Assembly: GCA_002840405.1 (NCBI GenBank) | Contig: PHAR01000008.1 | Location: 1-64,000 of the forward strand | Source: Deltaproteobacteria bacterium HGW-Deltaproteobacteria-8 | GTDB taxonomy: Bacteria; Desulfobacterota; Desulfovibrionia; Desulfovibrionales; Desulfovibrionaceae | Reading direction: 5' to 3' | Length of the DNA stretch: 64,000 bases | Shown: piece after piece, positions 1 through 8,491 of the stretch | Numbering within the stretch: the stretch's first letter is position 1 | Layout of the letters: each line of letters starts with the position of its first letter | Notes under the pieces: model-generated | Told to the model about the DNA's origin: nothing | The model's input: only the letters and a program-made list of their open reading frames with translations | Databases searched by the model: none | Made by a program: the position numbers and the translations under genes

Positions 1-2
1 GC

Positions 3-191
3 ACCGTGCGCACCATGAATGAGCACATCGACGTGGACGTTTCCGGCGTGCTGCGCCGCGAGATGAACCTGGACGAGGCGGGCGACGCCCTGCTGGAGAT
101 GATGGTCCGCACCGCCAATGGCCGCCTGACCGCGGCGGAGGCCCTGGGGCACCGCGAATTCGTCCTGACGCGCCTCTACGAGAGCGCGTAA
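3..191 (+). CDS. UxaA-type (altronate/galactarate) dehydratase, C-terminal end only
   Basis: The window opens inside this gene; the frame is open to the left edge and about 62 residues remain. The end resembles the C-terminus of the UxaA/GarD family of sugar-acid dehydratases, with a DVNVSG-like stretch (here DVDVSG), an EAG turn and the ending [13 protein letters not shown]. The family removes water from sugar acids such as altronate to give 2-keto-3-deoxy acids. A strong hairpin terminator follows within 12 bases, so this gene ends a transcription unit and is not co-transcribed with the tct genes. The GTG and ATG near the left edge are internal codons. The family call rests only on the tail, so the exact substrate cannot be given. 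Confidence 0.7.
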   Translation, partial: TVRTMNEHIDVDVSGVLRREMNLDEAGDALLEMMVRTANGRLTAAEALGHREFVLTRLYESA

Positions 192-201
192 AGGTCTTGC
201 G

Positions 202-237
202 CCCCCCCGATCCCGATTGGATCGGGGGGGACTTTTT
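202..237 (+). terminator. Rho-independent terminator after the UxaA-type gene
   Basis: A perfect 12-bp stem (seven C then GATCC, pairing with GGATC then seven G) closes a 5-base loop and is followed by five T at 233-237. Confidence 0.9.
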
Positions 238-368
238 CAAACAAGGCGGGCTGTCTCGCTGAGAAACTCCGCTGGATTGATAAGGCAATATGGAAAATGG
301 AAATAGGGTTCCCAGTGAATTGTTCGTCTGACACTTGATATCTGATCTGCGCCATCGCCTGATGGACA

Positions 369-382
369 GGCAGGTACCTGCC
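369..382. promoter_or_regulatory. Palindrome in the tctC leader
   Basis: GGCAGGTACCTGCC is a perfect 14-bp palindrome ending about 8 bases before the AAAGGAAG ribosome binding site of tctC. It could be a regulator site (the GntR protein at 3597-4319 is the obvious candidate) or a small RNA hairpin beside the ribosome site. No second copy was seen at the gntR promoter, so the link to that regulator is a guess. Confidence 0.3.
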
Positions 383-404
383 GAAAGGCAAAGGAAGTAA
401 AAAG

Positions 405-1361
405 ATGAAGAAGCGATTTACCCTCCGTCTGCTGTTGGCGTTTCTCCTGATCATATCCATTTCTGGTGCGGCCTACGCGGAATACCCAGACAGCCCCATC
501 AACATGATCATCGCCTTCTCCGCTGGCGGCTCCAGCGACGTTCAGGCGCGAATCACGCAAAAATACTGGAACAAATACTCGAAACAGCGCCTTGTCTTCG
601 TCTACAAGCCCGGCGCTGGCGGAGCAATCGGCTTCTCCGAAATCGCACTCGCCAAGCCGGATGGATACACCATCGGCGGGCTGAATGTTCCCCACATCAT
701 CCTGCAGCCCCTGGTCCAGCGGGCTCCGTTCAGCATCGACAGCTTTGAATATATCTGCCAGGCCGTGAACGACCCCCAGGTCGTCGCGGTGCGCAAGGAC
801 AGCAAGTTCAAATCCGTCAAGGAAATCTTCGCATTCGCAGCGGCCAATCCCAAGAAACTGCGCATAGGCCTGGTGGGCCCGAATAGCGGCCACCATCTGA
901 TGTTCCTTGAGGTCATCGAGAAATTCAAGTTCCCGGCCTCTCCAGTTTTCTATAAGGGCTCGGCGGACCAGAACGCGGCGCTCCTCGGCGGCGAAGTGGA
1001 CGTCATGTTCGGCAACCTGAACGACGTTATGCGCAGCCGTGATGAGCTGAACATCCTTGGCATTGCGAGCGAAAAGCGCAATGCTTTCGTGCCGGAAGTC
1101 AAGACCATGCGGGAGCTCGGCTTTGATGTGGTCTCGTACATCCGCCGTGCATTCGCCGCGCCGAAGGGCGTGGACAAGAAGGCGCTGGCCTACCTGACGG
1201 ACGTCTTCAAGAAAATCGCGGCCGACCCTGGCTACCTCGCCGACATGAAGAAGGCCGGACAGCCGGAAGAATATCTTGATGGCAGCGCGTTCAGCAAAGT
1301 TGTGCATGACCAGTATCAACATGATAAGGCCGCCCTCCAAAAAGCCGGGCTCATAAAATAA
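405..1361 (+). CDS. tctC: Tripartite tricarboxylate transporter substrate-binding protein (TctC/Bug family)
   Basis: This is the periplasmic solute receptor of a TTT-family carboxylate uptake system. The 318 residues begin with a clear signal peptide (MKKR, a hydrophobic core, then cleavage near AYA at residue 25). They continue with the typical family start: YPDSPINMIIAFSAGGSSD, then a KPGAGGAIG loop near residues 66-74 that contacts the bound carboxylate in characterised members. Length matches the family (300-330). The start follows AAGGAAG. tctA and tctB follow in the same direction, so all three parts of the transporter are present. The ligand is not predictable from sequence; citrate, other di/tricarboxylates or sugar acids are possible. 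The neighbouring sugar-acid dehydratase makes the last worth considering. Confidence 0.93.
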   Translation: MKKRFTLRLLLAFLLIISISGAAYAEYPDSPINMIIAFSAGGSSDVQARITQKYWNKYSKQRLVFVYKPGAGGAIGFSEIALAKPDGYTIGGLNVPHIILQPLVQRAPFSIDSFEYICQAVNDPQVVAVRKDSKFKSVKEIFAFAAANPKKLRIGLVGPNSGHHLMFLEVIEKFKFPASPVFYKGSADQNAALLGGEVDVMFGNLNDVMRSRDELNILGIASEKRNAFVPEVKTMRELGFDVVSYIRRAFAAPKGVDKKALAYLTDVFKKIAADPGYLADMKKAGQPEEYLDGSAFSKVVHDQYQHDKAALQKAGLIK

Positions 1362-1419
1362 CCGCGCAATTACTCACCTCGGGGAGGGGGGGTCCCTCCC
1401 CGAGCTTAAGGAGCACCGC

Positions 1420-2961
1420 ATGACGGAATTCATTGTCCCCGCTCTCGGTCACCTCATTGAGCCCTGGAATATCATTCTCATGGTTGCCGGTCTGACGGGT
1501 GGCATCATTGTCGGGGCCCTGCCTGGGTTGACAGCCACCATGGGTGTCGCGCTTATGGTTCCGGCAACCTTTGCCATGAATCCGACAAGCGGCTTGATCA
1601 TGCTTGGTGCGATCTATGTTGGGGCCATCTACGGCGGGTCTAACTCGGCAGTCCTCATTTGCACGCCCGGCACGCCCTCCTCCGTGGCCACGACCTTCGA
1701 CGGCTGGCCCATGTGCAAGGCCGGCCGCGCCGATTTCGGGCTCTACACCTCCCTGGTCTCCTCCGCTTTTGGCGGCATCATCGGGACCGTCGGCCTGCTG
1801 TTCCTTGCGGCTCCGCTGGCCCGGTTCGCTTTGAACTTCGGTGGACCGGAAAACTTTTGGCTGTGCCTCTTCGGCTTGTCCACCATCGCGGTCATGTCTT
1901 CGGACAACATGATGAAGGGCGTGCTCTCCGGGGCCTTCGGAATCCTGATCTCCACCGTCGGCCTTGACCCCAACGCAGGCATTCCGCGCTTCACCTTCGG
2001 GTATTACCCGTTGGTCCAGGGCATCGAGGTCATCCCTGCCATGATCGGCCTGTTCTCCTTCTCGCAGGTCCTTTACCTGATCGGGAGCCACAAGCCCTTT
2101 ATCGCGGAATTCACGCCGACCAAGGGCGCGTTCATGCAGGTGACAAGAGAGCTCGCGACGAAATGCAAAGTGGTGCTGATGCGCTCGTCACTCATCGGCA
2201 CCCTTGTGGGCATGCTGCCCGGAGCAGGCGGCGAGATCGCCTCCATCATCGCCTATAACGAATCCAAGCGTTGGGACAAGCACCCAGAAAAATATGGCAA
2301 GGGATCCATCGAAGGCCTTGCCTCCAGCGAAAGCGCGAACAATGCGGTCATCGGCGGCGCGCTTATCCCCATGTTGACCCTGGGCATCCCGGGAAGCGCG
2401 GTTGCAGCGGTCATCCTCGGGGCCCTGATGGCCAAGGGGATCCAGCCTGGCTTCAAGGTCTTCACCACCACCGGCGACCTTGCGTATGCCTTCATCTTCT
2501 CCCAGTTCGCCGTGAACCTCTTGATGCTGCCGGTCGGCTACCTGCTCGCCAAGGTCATGGCCAAACTTCTGAGCATCCGCTTGACCTTTGTCGCCATCGC
2601 CATCGTGATGCTGTCGGTCATTGGCTCCTACGCAATCCGCAACAACATGCTCGACGTCTGGATTGTCATCATCTTCGGTGTCATTGGGTATTTCGCATCA
2701 CGGGTCTCTCTCGATACCGGAGCCATGGCCCTGGGCATCATCCTTGGCCCCATGATCGAAGAGAATCTCGGAAAGTGCGTGGATATTTCAAAATCCTTGG
2801 ATGGTTCCGTCTTCGACGTGTTCTTTGCCAGCAACATCACGATAATACTGATGCTGATGACCGCGCTGTCCTTTGTCACGCCTCTCATCATGAACAAGCG
2901 CAAGAAGCGGCGCAACGCTGCGTGCGCATGTGGCACCCCCAAGGAGGATGGCCATGCATAA
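1420..2961 (+). CDS. tctA: Tripartite tricarboxylate transporter large permease TctA
   Basis: The large integral membrane subunit of the TTT system, 513 residues with about 12 hydrophobic segments, provides the ion-coupled transport path. Family hallmarks are visible: GLTATMGVALMVPATF near residues 38-53, and the long conserved block around 267-330 with MLPGAGGEIAS, ASSESANNAV and LTLGIPGSAVAAV. The start follows an AAGGAG site. Its last codons overlap tctB by 8 bases, indicating translational coupling. The C-terminus ends in a short basic and Cys-containing tail (KRKKRRNAACACG) that is not part of the conserved core. Confidence 0.94.
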   Translation: MTEFIVPALGHLIEPWNIILMVAGLTGGIIVGALPGLTATMGVALMVPATFAMNPTSGLIMLGAIYVGAIYGGSNSAVLICTPGTPSSVATTFDGWPMCKAGRADFGLYTSLVSSAFGGIIGTVGLLFLAAPLARFALNFGGPENFWLCLFGLSTIAVMSSDNMMKGVLSGAFGILISTVGLDPNAGIPRFTFGYYPLVQGIEVIPAMIGLFSFSQVLYLIGSHKPFIAEFTPTKGAFMQVTRELATKCKVVLMRSSLIGTLVGMLPGAGGEIASIIAYNESKRWDKHPEKYGKGSIEGLASSESANNAVIGGALIPMLTLGIPGSAVAAVILGALMAKGIQPGFKVFTTTGDLAYAFIFSQFAVNLLMLPVGYLLAKVMAKLLSIRLTFVAIAIVMLSVIGSYAIRNNMLDVWIVIIFGVIGYFASRVSLDTGAMALGIILGPMIEENLGKCVDISKSLDGSVFDVFFASNITIILMLMTALSFVTPLIMNKRKKRRNAACACGTPKEDGHA

Positions 2962-3415
2962 GGGAGTTTCGGATATCGCTGCCGGTGGATTTATTGGCGG
3001 GGTCGCTCTGCTGTTCTTACCTGAGACCATTGCGCTTGAAGGCGTAAGCGCAGTGCTGCCAAAACTGCTGGTCTTTGGCATGCTGCTTGGCAGCGCGTAC
3101 CTCATAGCCCTTGGGGTGGTGCGCAAGGTAAGGTCTGGAGAAGCGGAGGAGGAAGGGGAGCCGACAGCAATGTCGCGAATCTTTATCATTGGCGCAGGCT
3201 CTATCGCCTACGTTCTGGCCGCGCCAGTCCTGGGGTTTTATGTATCGTCCTTCACATTCCTCTTCATCATGGCGACAATTCTGCTCAAGCATGACGGGAG
3301 CAAGGCAAAAGCCGCAGTCCTGAATGTCATATTCGCAGTGCTTATGTGCCTGGTCGTTTGGGGCGGCTTCGATGTTCTGCTGTCAGTGCCGACGCCTCCA
3401 GGAATTCTTTTCTAG
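2954..3415 (+). CDS. tctB: Tripartite tricarboxylate transporter small permease TctB
   Basis: The small membrane subunit, about 153 residues with four hydrophobic segments (near 10-27, 40-55, 80-95 and 125-145), is as expected for TctB. I chose the ATG at 2954 because an AAGGAGG site at 2941-2947 lies 6 bases before it; an earlier in-frame ATG at 2948 directly touches the ribosome site and is unlikely. The gene overlaps the end of tctA by 8 bases. TctB sequences are poorly conserved, so the call leans on size, topology and position in the tctCAB order. A hairpin terminator follows. Confidence 0.88.
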   Translation: MHKGVSDIAAGGFIGGVALLFLPETIALEGVSAVLPKLLVFGMLLGSAYLIALGVVRKVRSGEAEEEGEPTAMSRIFIIGAGSIAYVLAAPVLGFYVSSFTFLFIMATILLKHDGSKAKAAVLNVIFAVLMCLVVWGGFDVLLSVPTPPGILF

Positions 3416-3441
3416 ACGCCCCCAGACTCTCGCCCCACAAG

Positions 3442-3488
3442 ACGCCTGCCGTCCGTTTCAACAAGAAACGTATGGCGGGCGTTTTCAT
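3442..3488 (+). terminator. Terminator after tctB
   Basis: A two-part stem (ACGCCTGCC with GGCGGGCGT, one G-U pair; then CGTTTC with GAAACG) is followed by a T-rich run starting GTTTTCATTTGC. It lies between the convergent tctB and gntR genes. Confidence 0.7.
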
Positions 3489-3596
3489 TTGCTTTTCCCG
3501 CCAGCTTGAGCAGATCGCCAGAGGTTGGACACAAAAAAACGGGATACTTGTGCAGCATGGTGATCGCCGCAAAAGTATCCCGTTTATGCGAGCAGC

Positions 3597-4319
3597 TTAT
3601 GACAGTTCAGTGTAGTAGCAGAACACGTCTGTAACGCAACGCGTGTAGCGCAGCTCGATTATATTTTCATTAATATCATATGCGAGCCGCCTGACAGCCA
3701 AAAGTGGAACTTTGAATTTTACGCCAAGCCTCTTGACGTCGGACTCATTCGCCGAAACAGCTGTGATGGATTCCTTGGCCTTCGCGATCGTGATATTGTA
3801 CTTAACCTGGAACAGGTTATATAATGTGTTTGGGAGAGTATGCAAACTTGCAAGATGCTCCACACCAGGCATGTGCACGCAGTTCAATGAGATATACTCA
3901 TTGAGCACGGGGGTATGGTCAAGAAGCCGCACACGCTCTATGCGGAACACCGGTGCGCCAAGCGGGATGCTGAAGGCTTCGGCCTCGTCCTCTCTGGCTG
4001 CCCCCAGTTCTGCAAGATACGCCTTGGAGGTCGGCAAAGTCCGCTGCCCCGCAGCATCTTGCATGCGGAAAAAGCGAAACATGGTCTCATCCGCATCAAA
4101 GGTTGCGACAGCCGTCCCTTTCCCCTGGTAGCGGACAACCCGATGCTCCGCAGTCAATTCATTCAATGCTGTCCGCAAGGTCCCGTGGCTGACCTCGTAT
4201 TCCTCGGCAAGGGCAGATTCGCTTGGGAGGAATGTCCCTGGAGTCCACTCGCCCGAGGCTATGCGCCGCAGCAATGATTCTTTTACCTGCCGATATAAGG
4301 GGCGAAATTGTGGTTTCAT
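3597..4319 (-). CDS. GntR-family transcription regulator with UTRA ligand domain
   Basis: A 240-residue HutC-type GntR regulator. Residues about 8-75 form the winged helix (PLYRQVKESLLRRIASGEW, then FLPSESALAEEYEVSHGTLR). Residues about 95-235 form a UTRA sensor domain, with the typical ERVRLLDHTPVLNEYISL strand region and the closing RYTRCVTDVF. UTRA domains bind small molecules, usually sugars or carboxylates, and release the protein from DNA. It is convergent with the tct operon and its promoter carries a palindrome over the -10 element, suggesting self-repression. Control of tctCAB is the natural guess but is not shown by the sequence. Confidence 0.9.
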   Translation of the reverse strand: MKPQFRPLYRQVKESLLRRIASGEWTPGTFLPSESALAEEYEVSHGTLRTALNELTAEHRVVRYQGKGTAVATFDADETMFRFFRMQDAAGQRTLPTSKAYLAELGAAREDEAEAFSIPLGAPVFRIERVRLLDHTPVLNEYISLNCVHMPGVEHLASLHTLPNTLYNLFQVKYNITIAKAKESITAVSANESDVKRLGVKFKVPLLAVRRLAYDINENIIELRYTRCVTDVFCYYTELS

Positions 4320-4348
4320 GGTTCTTCGTTGTTAAGGTTACGCGCGAT

Positions 4349-4377
4349 ATCTTATGTCTTACATAAAAGACTTTCAA
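4349..4377 (-). promoter_or_regulatory. Promoter of the gntR gene with overlapping palindromic operator
   Basis: On the minus strand, TTGAAA (4377-4372) and TAAGAT (4354-4349) are separated by exactly 17 bases, a good sigma-70 promoter 30 bases before the gntR start. The palindrome TTATGTAAGACATAA (plus-strand 4352-4366) covers the inner edge of the -10 element, the position expected for an autorepressor site. Confidence 0.65.
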
Positions 4378-4801
4378 ACGCAAGCGTTGTCCTTCATCCT
4401 GTGGGCTTTTGAGCCCAACATGGGGATGCAACGCTCCTGCTGCAAGGCCGACAGGAGCAGAAACTCCGGGACGCGCATTTCTGGCCGCCCAGGTGGTTGT
4501 GGGCGCTCATGCCCCGAGAATACATCGACTTCGCCTGCTTCAAATGGCGCTTCCCCCTGTTCCCGGATGCCCGGCGGTGACATGTCTGCGCCGACGAAAT
4601 CCTCGCTATCCGAACAGTGCGAGCAGGCAAAACGGGCATTGCGCCTCTGGGAAGCCGACGCGATGCACGAGCCTGAAGCCTTCTTCTAGTTTGGCATACG
4701 CTTACTGTGGCCGCACTACATTGTAAAGCATTCTGCTTTGGAGTCGGCTCCACGCTGCTCAATCGAACCTGAGCGCCAGCGCACCCGGCGTTACCCCCGG
4801 A
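4378..4801. other. Gene-poor 424-base stretch with possible coding remnants
   Basis: No gene can be supported here. A 111-residue open frame at 4354-4689 starts inside the gntR promoter, has no ribosome site and no recognisable domain. In another frame about 55 codons (roughly 4410-4576) read like protein (HFWPPRWLWALMPREYIDF followed by FKWRFPLFP) but have no start codon or ribosome site. The two frames may be pieces of a decayed gene. I cannot name it. Confidence 0.35.
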
Positions 4802-5275
4802 TCAGCCCTCAGCCTCCCCCATCCGGCAGATGACGTCAAACTCCGCCTTGGTGACAGGCGTCACCGAAAGCCTGGAGCCCTTGCGCAGCAACTCCATCCC
4901 GGACAGCGCCGGGACGACGCGCATGGCCCGCAGCGGGACCGGCGTCGCGAATTTCCGCACAAAGCGCACGTCCACGGCGAACCAGAGGGGCTTTGCCGGG
5001 GTGGACCGGGGGTCGAAGTGGCTGTCGCCAGGATCCAGGGCGGTTTCGTCGGGGTGCCCGGCCCGGACGATGCGCACGGTGCCCACAGCCGAGGGTTCCG
5101 TCACGCTGTGATAAAAGAGCGCCATGTCGCCCAGGGCCATCTCGTCGCGCAGGAAGTTCCGGGCCTGGAAATTCCGCACGCCGCTCCAGCAGGTGGTCTG
5201 GTCCGGCTCGCCCGCCAGGTCGTCGATGGAATAGCAGCCCGGCTCCGACTTGAGCAGCCAATACTTCCTTGCCAT
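4802..5275 (-). CDS. EVE domain-containing protein
   Basis: A 157-residue single-domain EVE protein of the thymocyte nuclear protein 1 / PUA-like group. It opens with the hallmark YWLLKSEPGCYSIDDL, followed by WSGVRNFQARNFLRDEMALG and FYHSVTEPSAVGTVRIV, which line the ligand pocket in solved family members. EVE domains bind modified bases in RNA or DNA; the bacterial single-domain form is mostly uncharacterised. The start at 5275 follows a GGGGGAGG ribosome site 6 bases away; the longer reading frame upstream lacks one. It sits alone, with a tRNA-Pro gene about 190 bases upstream on the same strand. Confidence 0.92.
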   Translation of the reverse strand: MARKYWLLKSEPGCYSIDDLAGEPDQTTCWSGVRNFQARNFLRDEMALGDMALFYHSVTEPSAVGTVRIVRAGHPDETALDPGDSHFDPRSTPAKPLWFAVDVRFVRKFATPVPLRAMRVVPALSGMELLRKGSRLSVTPVTKAEFDVICRMGEAEG

Positions 5276-5463
5276 GGCAGGCCTCCCCCGGTTGTAAACG
5301 TTGGAACGCACGGGCGCGGCAGAGCGGCGCGGCTGGACGCTCCGGCCGGCGAGCTGGCGCCAGGGAAAGGATAGCAGGACGTAGCGAAGCAAGCAAAGCC
5401 GCAGTGCGCACCGCACAAAGGAAAAGGGCCGGGAAGCGGATACTTCCAGGCCCTCATGATTTC

Positions 5464-5540
5464 TGGTCGGGGCGACATGATTTGAACATGCGACATCCTG
5501 CTCCCAAAGCAGGCGCGCTACCGAGCTGCGCTACGCCCCG
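5464..5540 (-). tRNA. tRNA-Pro (anticodon TGG)
   Basis: The minus-strand sequence folds as a tRNA: acceptor CGGGGCG pairs with CGCCCCG, the D arm contains AGCTCGGTAG, the anticodon stem CCTGC/GCAGG holds loop TTTGGGA with TGG, and the T loop is GTTCAAATC. The discriminator is A and the CCA end is encoded (5466-5464). The gene is read from 5540 to 5464. Confidence 0.95.
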
Positions 5541-5640
5541 ATTGTCTTGAGTGCACTCCCCTACGGGAATTTCCGCGCAGTATCAAGGCTCCACATTCTG
5601 GTCACGCCTGCGGCCAGGCCAAGGCCTCTTGCCAAGGGGC

Positions 5641-5847
5641 TCAGGGCTCCTCGGCCACAGGCTGGCTGCCGGTCCACTTGGCAAGGGCGCAGGCCGCGTC
5701 CACCAGCATCACCGGGATGCCGTCGCGCACGGGGTAGACCACGCTGCAGGCCGCGCAGAACAGCCCGTCCTGTGCGGGCAGAAGGCTTAAGCCCCCCAGG
5801 CATTTGGGGCAGGCCAGGAGGCGCGCCAATTCCGTGTTCAGTGCCAT
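5641..5847 (-). CDS. Trm112-family zinc-ribbon protein
   Basis: A 68-residue small protein with two Cys pairs, CPKC at 13-16 and CAAC at 31-34, and the family ending YPVRDGIPVML. Bacterial Trm112-like proteins (for example YcaR) are small zinc-binding partners or chaperones of other enzymes; in eukaryotes and archaea Trm112 activates several methyltransferases. No methyltransferase lies next to it here. The start is preceded by GGAGGTGACTC. Confidence 0.9.
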   Translation of the reverse strand: MALNTELARLLACPKCLGGLSLLPAQDGLFCAACSVVYPVRDGIPVMLVDAACALAKWTGSQPVAEEP

Positions 5848-6019
5848 GAGTCACCTCCAGATGCATTGGGGCTGAAGCATACCCGAGCCCAGGCCCTGGC
5901 ACAAGTTCGGAATTCCAGCCCAGGCCCGCCCTTGACGCCCGCACCGGAAAAGTGTCTATCGTGAGGCAGTTGGACCACGCCGACGCCCGGCCTGGGAACA
6001 AAATCCGGAGCCACAGCCC

Positions 6020-6868
6020 ATGCAGCCCCGCATCGACCTGCATACCCACTCCACCGCCTCCGATGGGACTCTCCGCCCTGCGGAACTCATGCGCGCGGCC
6101 CTTGAGGCGGGCGTATCGGCCATCGCCCTCACCGACCACGACACCCTGGCCGGACTGCCCGAGGCCAGCGCCGAGGCGGACAGGCTCGGCATCGAGCTGG
6201 TGCCCGGCTGCGAGCTCTCGCTGGAGTACTCGGGCCTGCCCACGCACATGCTGGCCCTGTTCGTGGGGAATTCCGGCGGAGCCGTGGCCGGAGAGCTTGA
6301 ACGCGTCCAGCTGGCGCGCAGCCGCCGCAACGAGCTGATGCTCGAAAAACTGCGCACCGTTGGCGTGCACCTGCACATGGACGAGGTGGCCAGCCACGCC
6401 GACGGCCTTGTGGGCCGTCCGCACATCGCCCAGGCCATGTTGAAGGCCGGGGTGGTCAGGACTTTTGACGAGGCCTTCGGGCGTTTTCTGGGCGCGGGCG
6501 GCCTGGCCCACATCCCCAAGGAGAAGCTCCTTCCCAGGCAGGCCATCGAGGCCGTGCATGCGGACCACGGCCTGGCCATCCTGGCCCATCCCTACCTGCT
6601 CACCACGCGAACGCAGCACCTGGAGGCCATCCTCAGGGACCTGAAGGGGCTCGGGCTGGACGGGGTGGAAGTTTACTACACCGAACATTCCGAGCGCTAC
6701 ACCGCCGAGGTGGCGCGCCTGGCCGACTCCTTGGGCCTGCTCAAGAGCGGCGGCTCGGACTTCCACGGGTCCGTGAAGCCCGGCGTGCGCCTGGGCCGCG
6801 GCCGGGGCGGGCTGTTCGTGCCGGGCAGCGCTCTCGACGCCATGAAGGCGGCGCTGGGCCGGGCATGA
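6020..6868 (+). CDS. PHP-domain phosphoesterase (RNase AM / YciV-like)
   Basis: A 282-residue PHP protein carrying all expected metal ligands: HTHSTASDG at residues 8-16, ALTDHD near 36-41, a GRPHIAQA segment, ILAHPYLL and the closing GGSDFHG. This arrangement matches the group related to E. coli YciV (RNase AM), a 5'-3' exonuclease acting on short RNAs and on pAp-type nucleotides; length is normal. The gene stands alone between the Trm112 and PilZ genes. Its substrate here is inferred from family only. Confidence 0.88.
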   Translation: MQPRIDLHTHSTASDGTLRPAELMRAALEAGVSAIALTDHDTLAGLPEASAEADRLGIELVPGCELSLEYSGLPTHMLALFVGNSGGAVAGELERVQLARSRRNELMLEKLRTVGVHLHMDEVASHADGLVGRPHIAQAMLKAGVVRTFDEAFGRFLGAGGLAHIPKEKLLPRQAIEAVHADHGLAILAHPYLLTTRTQHLEAILRDLKGLGLDGVEVYYTEHSERYTAEVARLADSLGLLKSGGSDFHGSVKPGVRLGRGRGGLFVPGSALDAMKAALGRA

Positions 6869-6955
6869 CATCCGGCCCAGGCTTGCCAATGCCGTGCGCG
6901 CCATGGCATAGACAAGTCAAATGCTCGCATTTGAACTTGAAATAGGGAGCGCCGC

Positions 6956-7741
6956 ATGAGCGACCAAGCAGCAACCGAGACTGCCGAACCCGCAGAACCA
7001 ACAGCCATGGCGGCCAAGGCCCCAGAGGCTCCGGCCAAGCCGGCCAAGGCCATGGACATCCCCGCCCCTGAGGTGCCGCAAGAGGAAGCGCGCCGCATCG
7101 AGCGCCTGCCCGGCGTGCACCTGGACGTCAAGATCGGCGGGTCAATGGTCCTGCACTTCCCCACCCTGGGCAAGAAGTACGAGGGCAAGGTTGTCGGCTT
7201 CGAGCCCTATGCCTTCATCATCGTGCTGGCCCGGCTGCCCCAGGATGTCCTGGCCCAGGCCGCCGCAGGCTCGGGCCTGGTGGCCCAGCATGCTACGGAC
7301 GGCAGGGTCTTCGGCTTCCGCACCGAGATCCTGAAGCACATCACAAACCCCACAGCCCTTCTTTTCCTGGGCTTCCCGGACACCGTGGACCGCATCGTGC
7401 TGCGCAACAACGAGCGCGTGCACGTCAACCTGCCCGGCACACTCAACGGCAAGTACGGCGAGCAGAGGGTCATGGTCCAGGATCTGACCCTCACCGGCTG
7501 CCAGCTCACTGCCAAGGTCGACCTGAAAACGCCCCTGCGCCAGGCCCAGGTGGGCGACCGGCTCCTCCTGAACTGCGAGATGGGCTGCACCCTGCCCATC
7601 GTCGCGTCCATCGAGCTGCGCCGCGTGGAGGCCGAGAAGGGCCTGCTGCACATCGGCGCGCAGTTCGTGGAGTTGACCCCGGAGACGGTGGAGCAGCTGC
7701 AAGGCTACATAGGGGGCCTGCTGGAGTTTCTGGACCGCTAG
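6956..7741 (+). CDS. PilZ-domain protein with YcgR-like N-terminal domain
   Basis: A predicted cyclic di-GMP receptor of 261 residues. An Ala/Pro/Glu-rich start (1-40) is followed by a beta-rich YcgR-type domain (about 48-145) and a PilZ domain (about 148-260). The PilZ binding elements are present as RNNER (RxxxR) and DLTLTG, a Thr variant of the (D/N)xSxxG motif. Proteins of this build act as flagellar brakes or surface regulators. There is no flagellar gene nearby, so the output is unknown. AATAGGGAG precedes the start. A strong bidirectional terminator follows. Confidence 0.87.
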   Translation: MSDQAATETAEPAEPTAMAAKAPEAPAKPAKAMDIPAPEVPQEEARRIERLPGVHLDVKIGGSMVLHFPTLGKKYEGKVVGFEPYAFIIVLARLPQDVLAQAAAGSGLVAQHATDGRVFGFRTEILKHITNPTALLFLGFPDTVDRIVLRNNERVHVNLPGTLNGKYGEQRVMVQDLTLTGCQLTAKVDLKTPLRQAQVGDRLLLNCEMGCTLPIVASIELRRVEAEKGLLHIGAQFVELTPETVEQLQGYIGGLLEFLDR

Positions 7742-7760
7742 ACCGCAGGCCGCTGAAAAC

Positions 7761-7799
7761 AAAAAGCGCCGCCGGGAGTCTCCCCTGGCGGCGCTTTTT
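7761..7799. terminator. Bidirectional terminator
   Basis: AAAAAGCGCCGCC pairs perfectly with GGCGGCGCTTTTT around a 13-base centre, giving A/T tracts on both sides, suited to end both the PilZ gene and the leftward YeeE genes. Confidence 0.92.
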
Positions 7800-7963
7800 G
7801 TGGAGCTCAACGGGCCTGTTTCCAAAAGATGGGCATTGGTCCCAGGCGAGAAAAGCCGGCCAGGGGTCAGGGAGAGTGCTCATGCGGCACAGCCCTGGCC
7901 CTTGACCGGTTCACGCCGATATTAAACGCCCAGGGGGCAAAAGACGCTCCCAAGGGCAGGCCG

Positions 7964-8488
7964 CTACAGCCCGCGCTTGTGCAGCCAGCGCAGAAGCACA
8001 TATCCGAGCAGACAGAACCAGGGGATGAGCACCCAGTGGTGCTGGTCCATGAGCTGGGGCAGGGTCACCTTGCCGTAGTCGCCCCAGGTCAGCACCGTGG
8101 CCTTGAGCAAAGGGTAGCTCTCGGCGAACAGCGCCGCGCCCACGAGCATCCCAAGGATGCCCGCCAGGGCGTCCAGGCGGCCCTCGCCCAGGGCTCCGCC
8201 GGAGGTGCCCGGACAGTAGCCCAGAAGCGCCCAGCCCGCGCCGAAAGTCAGCCCGCCAAGCACCGTTCCGCCCAGGATCAGCGGCTTGATGGACAGCTTG
8301 GCCAGGCCCAGGTCCACCAGGAAATACACGCCCACCATGCCCACCAGGACGGTGGTCAGCATGAACTTGACGATGGTCATGTCCTGGAGCAAGAGCGCGC
8401 CCAACTGGCGGTCATAGCGGATGACCTCCGAGCGTTGCAGCAGGATGCCGAAGAGGATGCCGGTAATGAGTCCGAAGATGAGGTCCAT
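7964..8488 (-). CDS. YeeE/YedE-family permease, second half
   Basis: A 174-residue membrane protein of the YeeE/YedE (TsuA/PmpB-like) family that imports thiosulfate or other small sulfur species. It carries the conserved Cys motif GYCPGTSGGALGEGRLDALAG near residues 92-112 and about five hydrophobic segments. It begins only 3 bases after the stop of a second YeeE/YedE gene. The two halves together match the split two-gene arrangement (PmpA/PmpB type) that forms one transporter. Each half supplies one Cys of the proposed sulfur relay. The substrate is inferred from family. Confidence 0.88.
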   Translation of the reverse strand: MDLIFGLITGILFGILLQRSEVIRYDRQLGALLLQDMTIVKFMLTTVLVGMVGVYFLVDLGLAKLSIKPLILGGTVLGGLTFGAGWALLGYCPGTSGGALGEGRLDALAGILGMLVGAALFAESYPLLKATVLTWGDYGKVTLPQLMDQHHWVLIPWFCLLGYVLLRWLHKRGL

Positions 8489-8491
8489 GGG

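Noticed and set aside
4354-4689. 111-residue open frame after the gntR promoter
   Set aside because: Starts inside the promoter, lacks a ribosome site and a known domain; kept only as a possible remnant.
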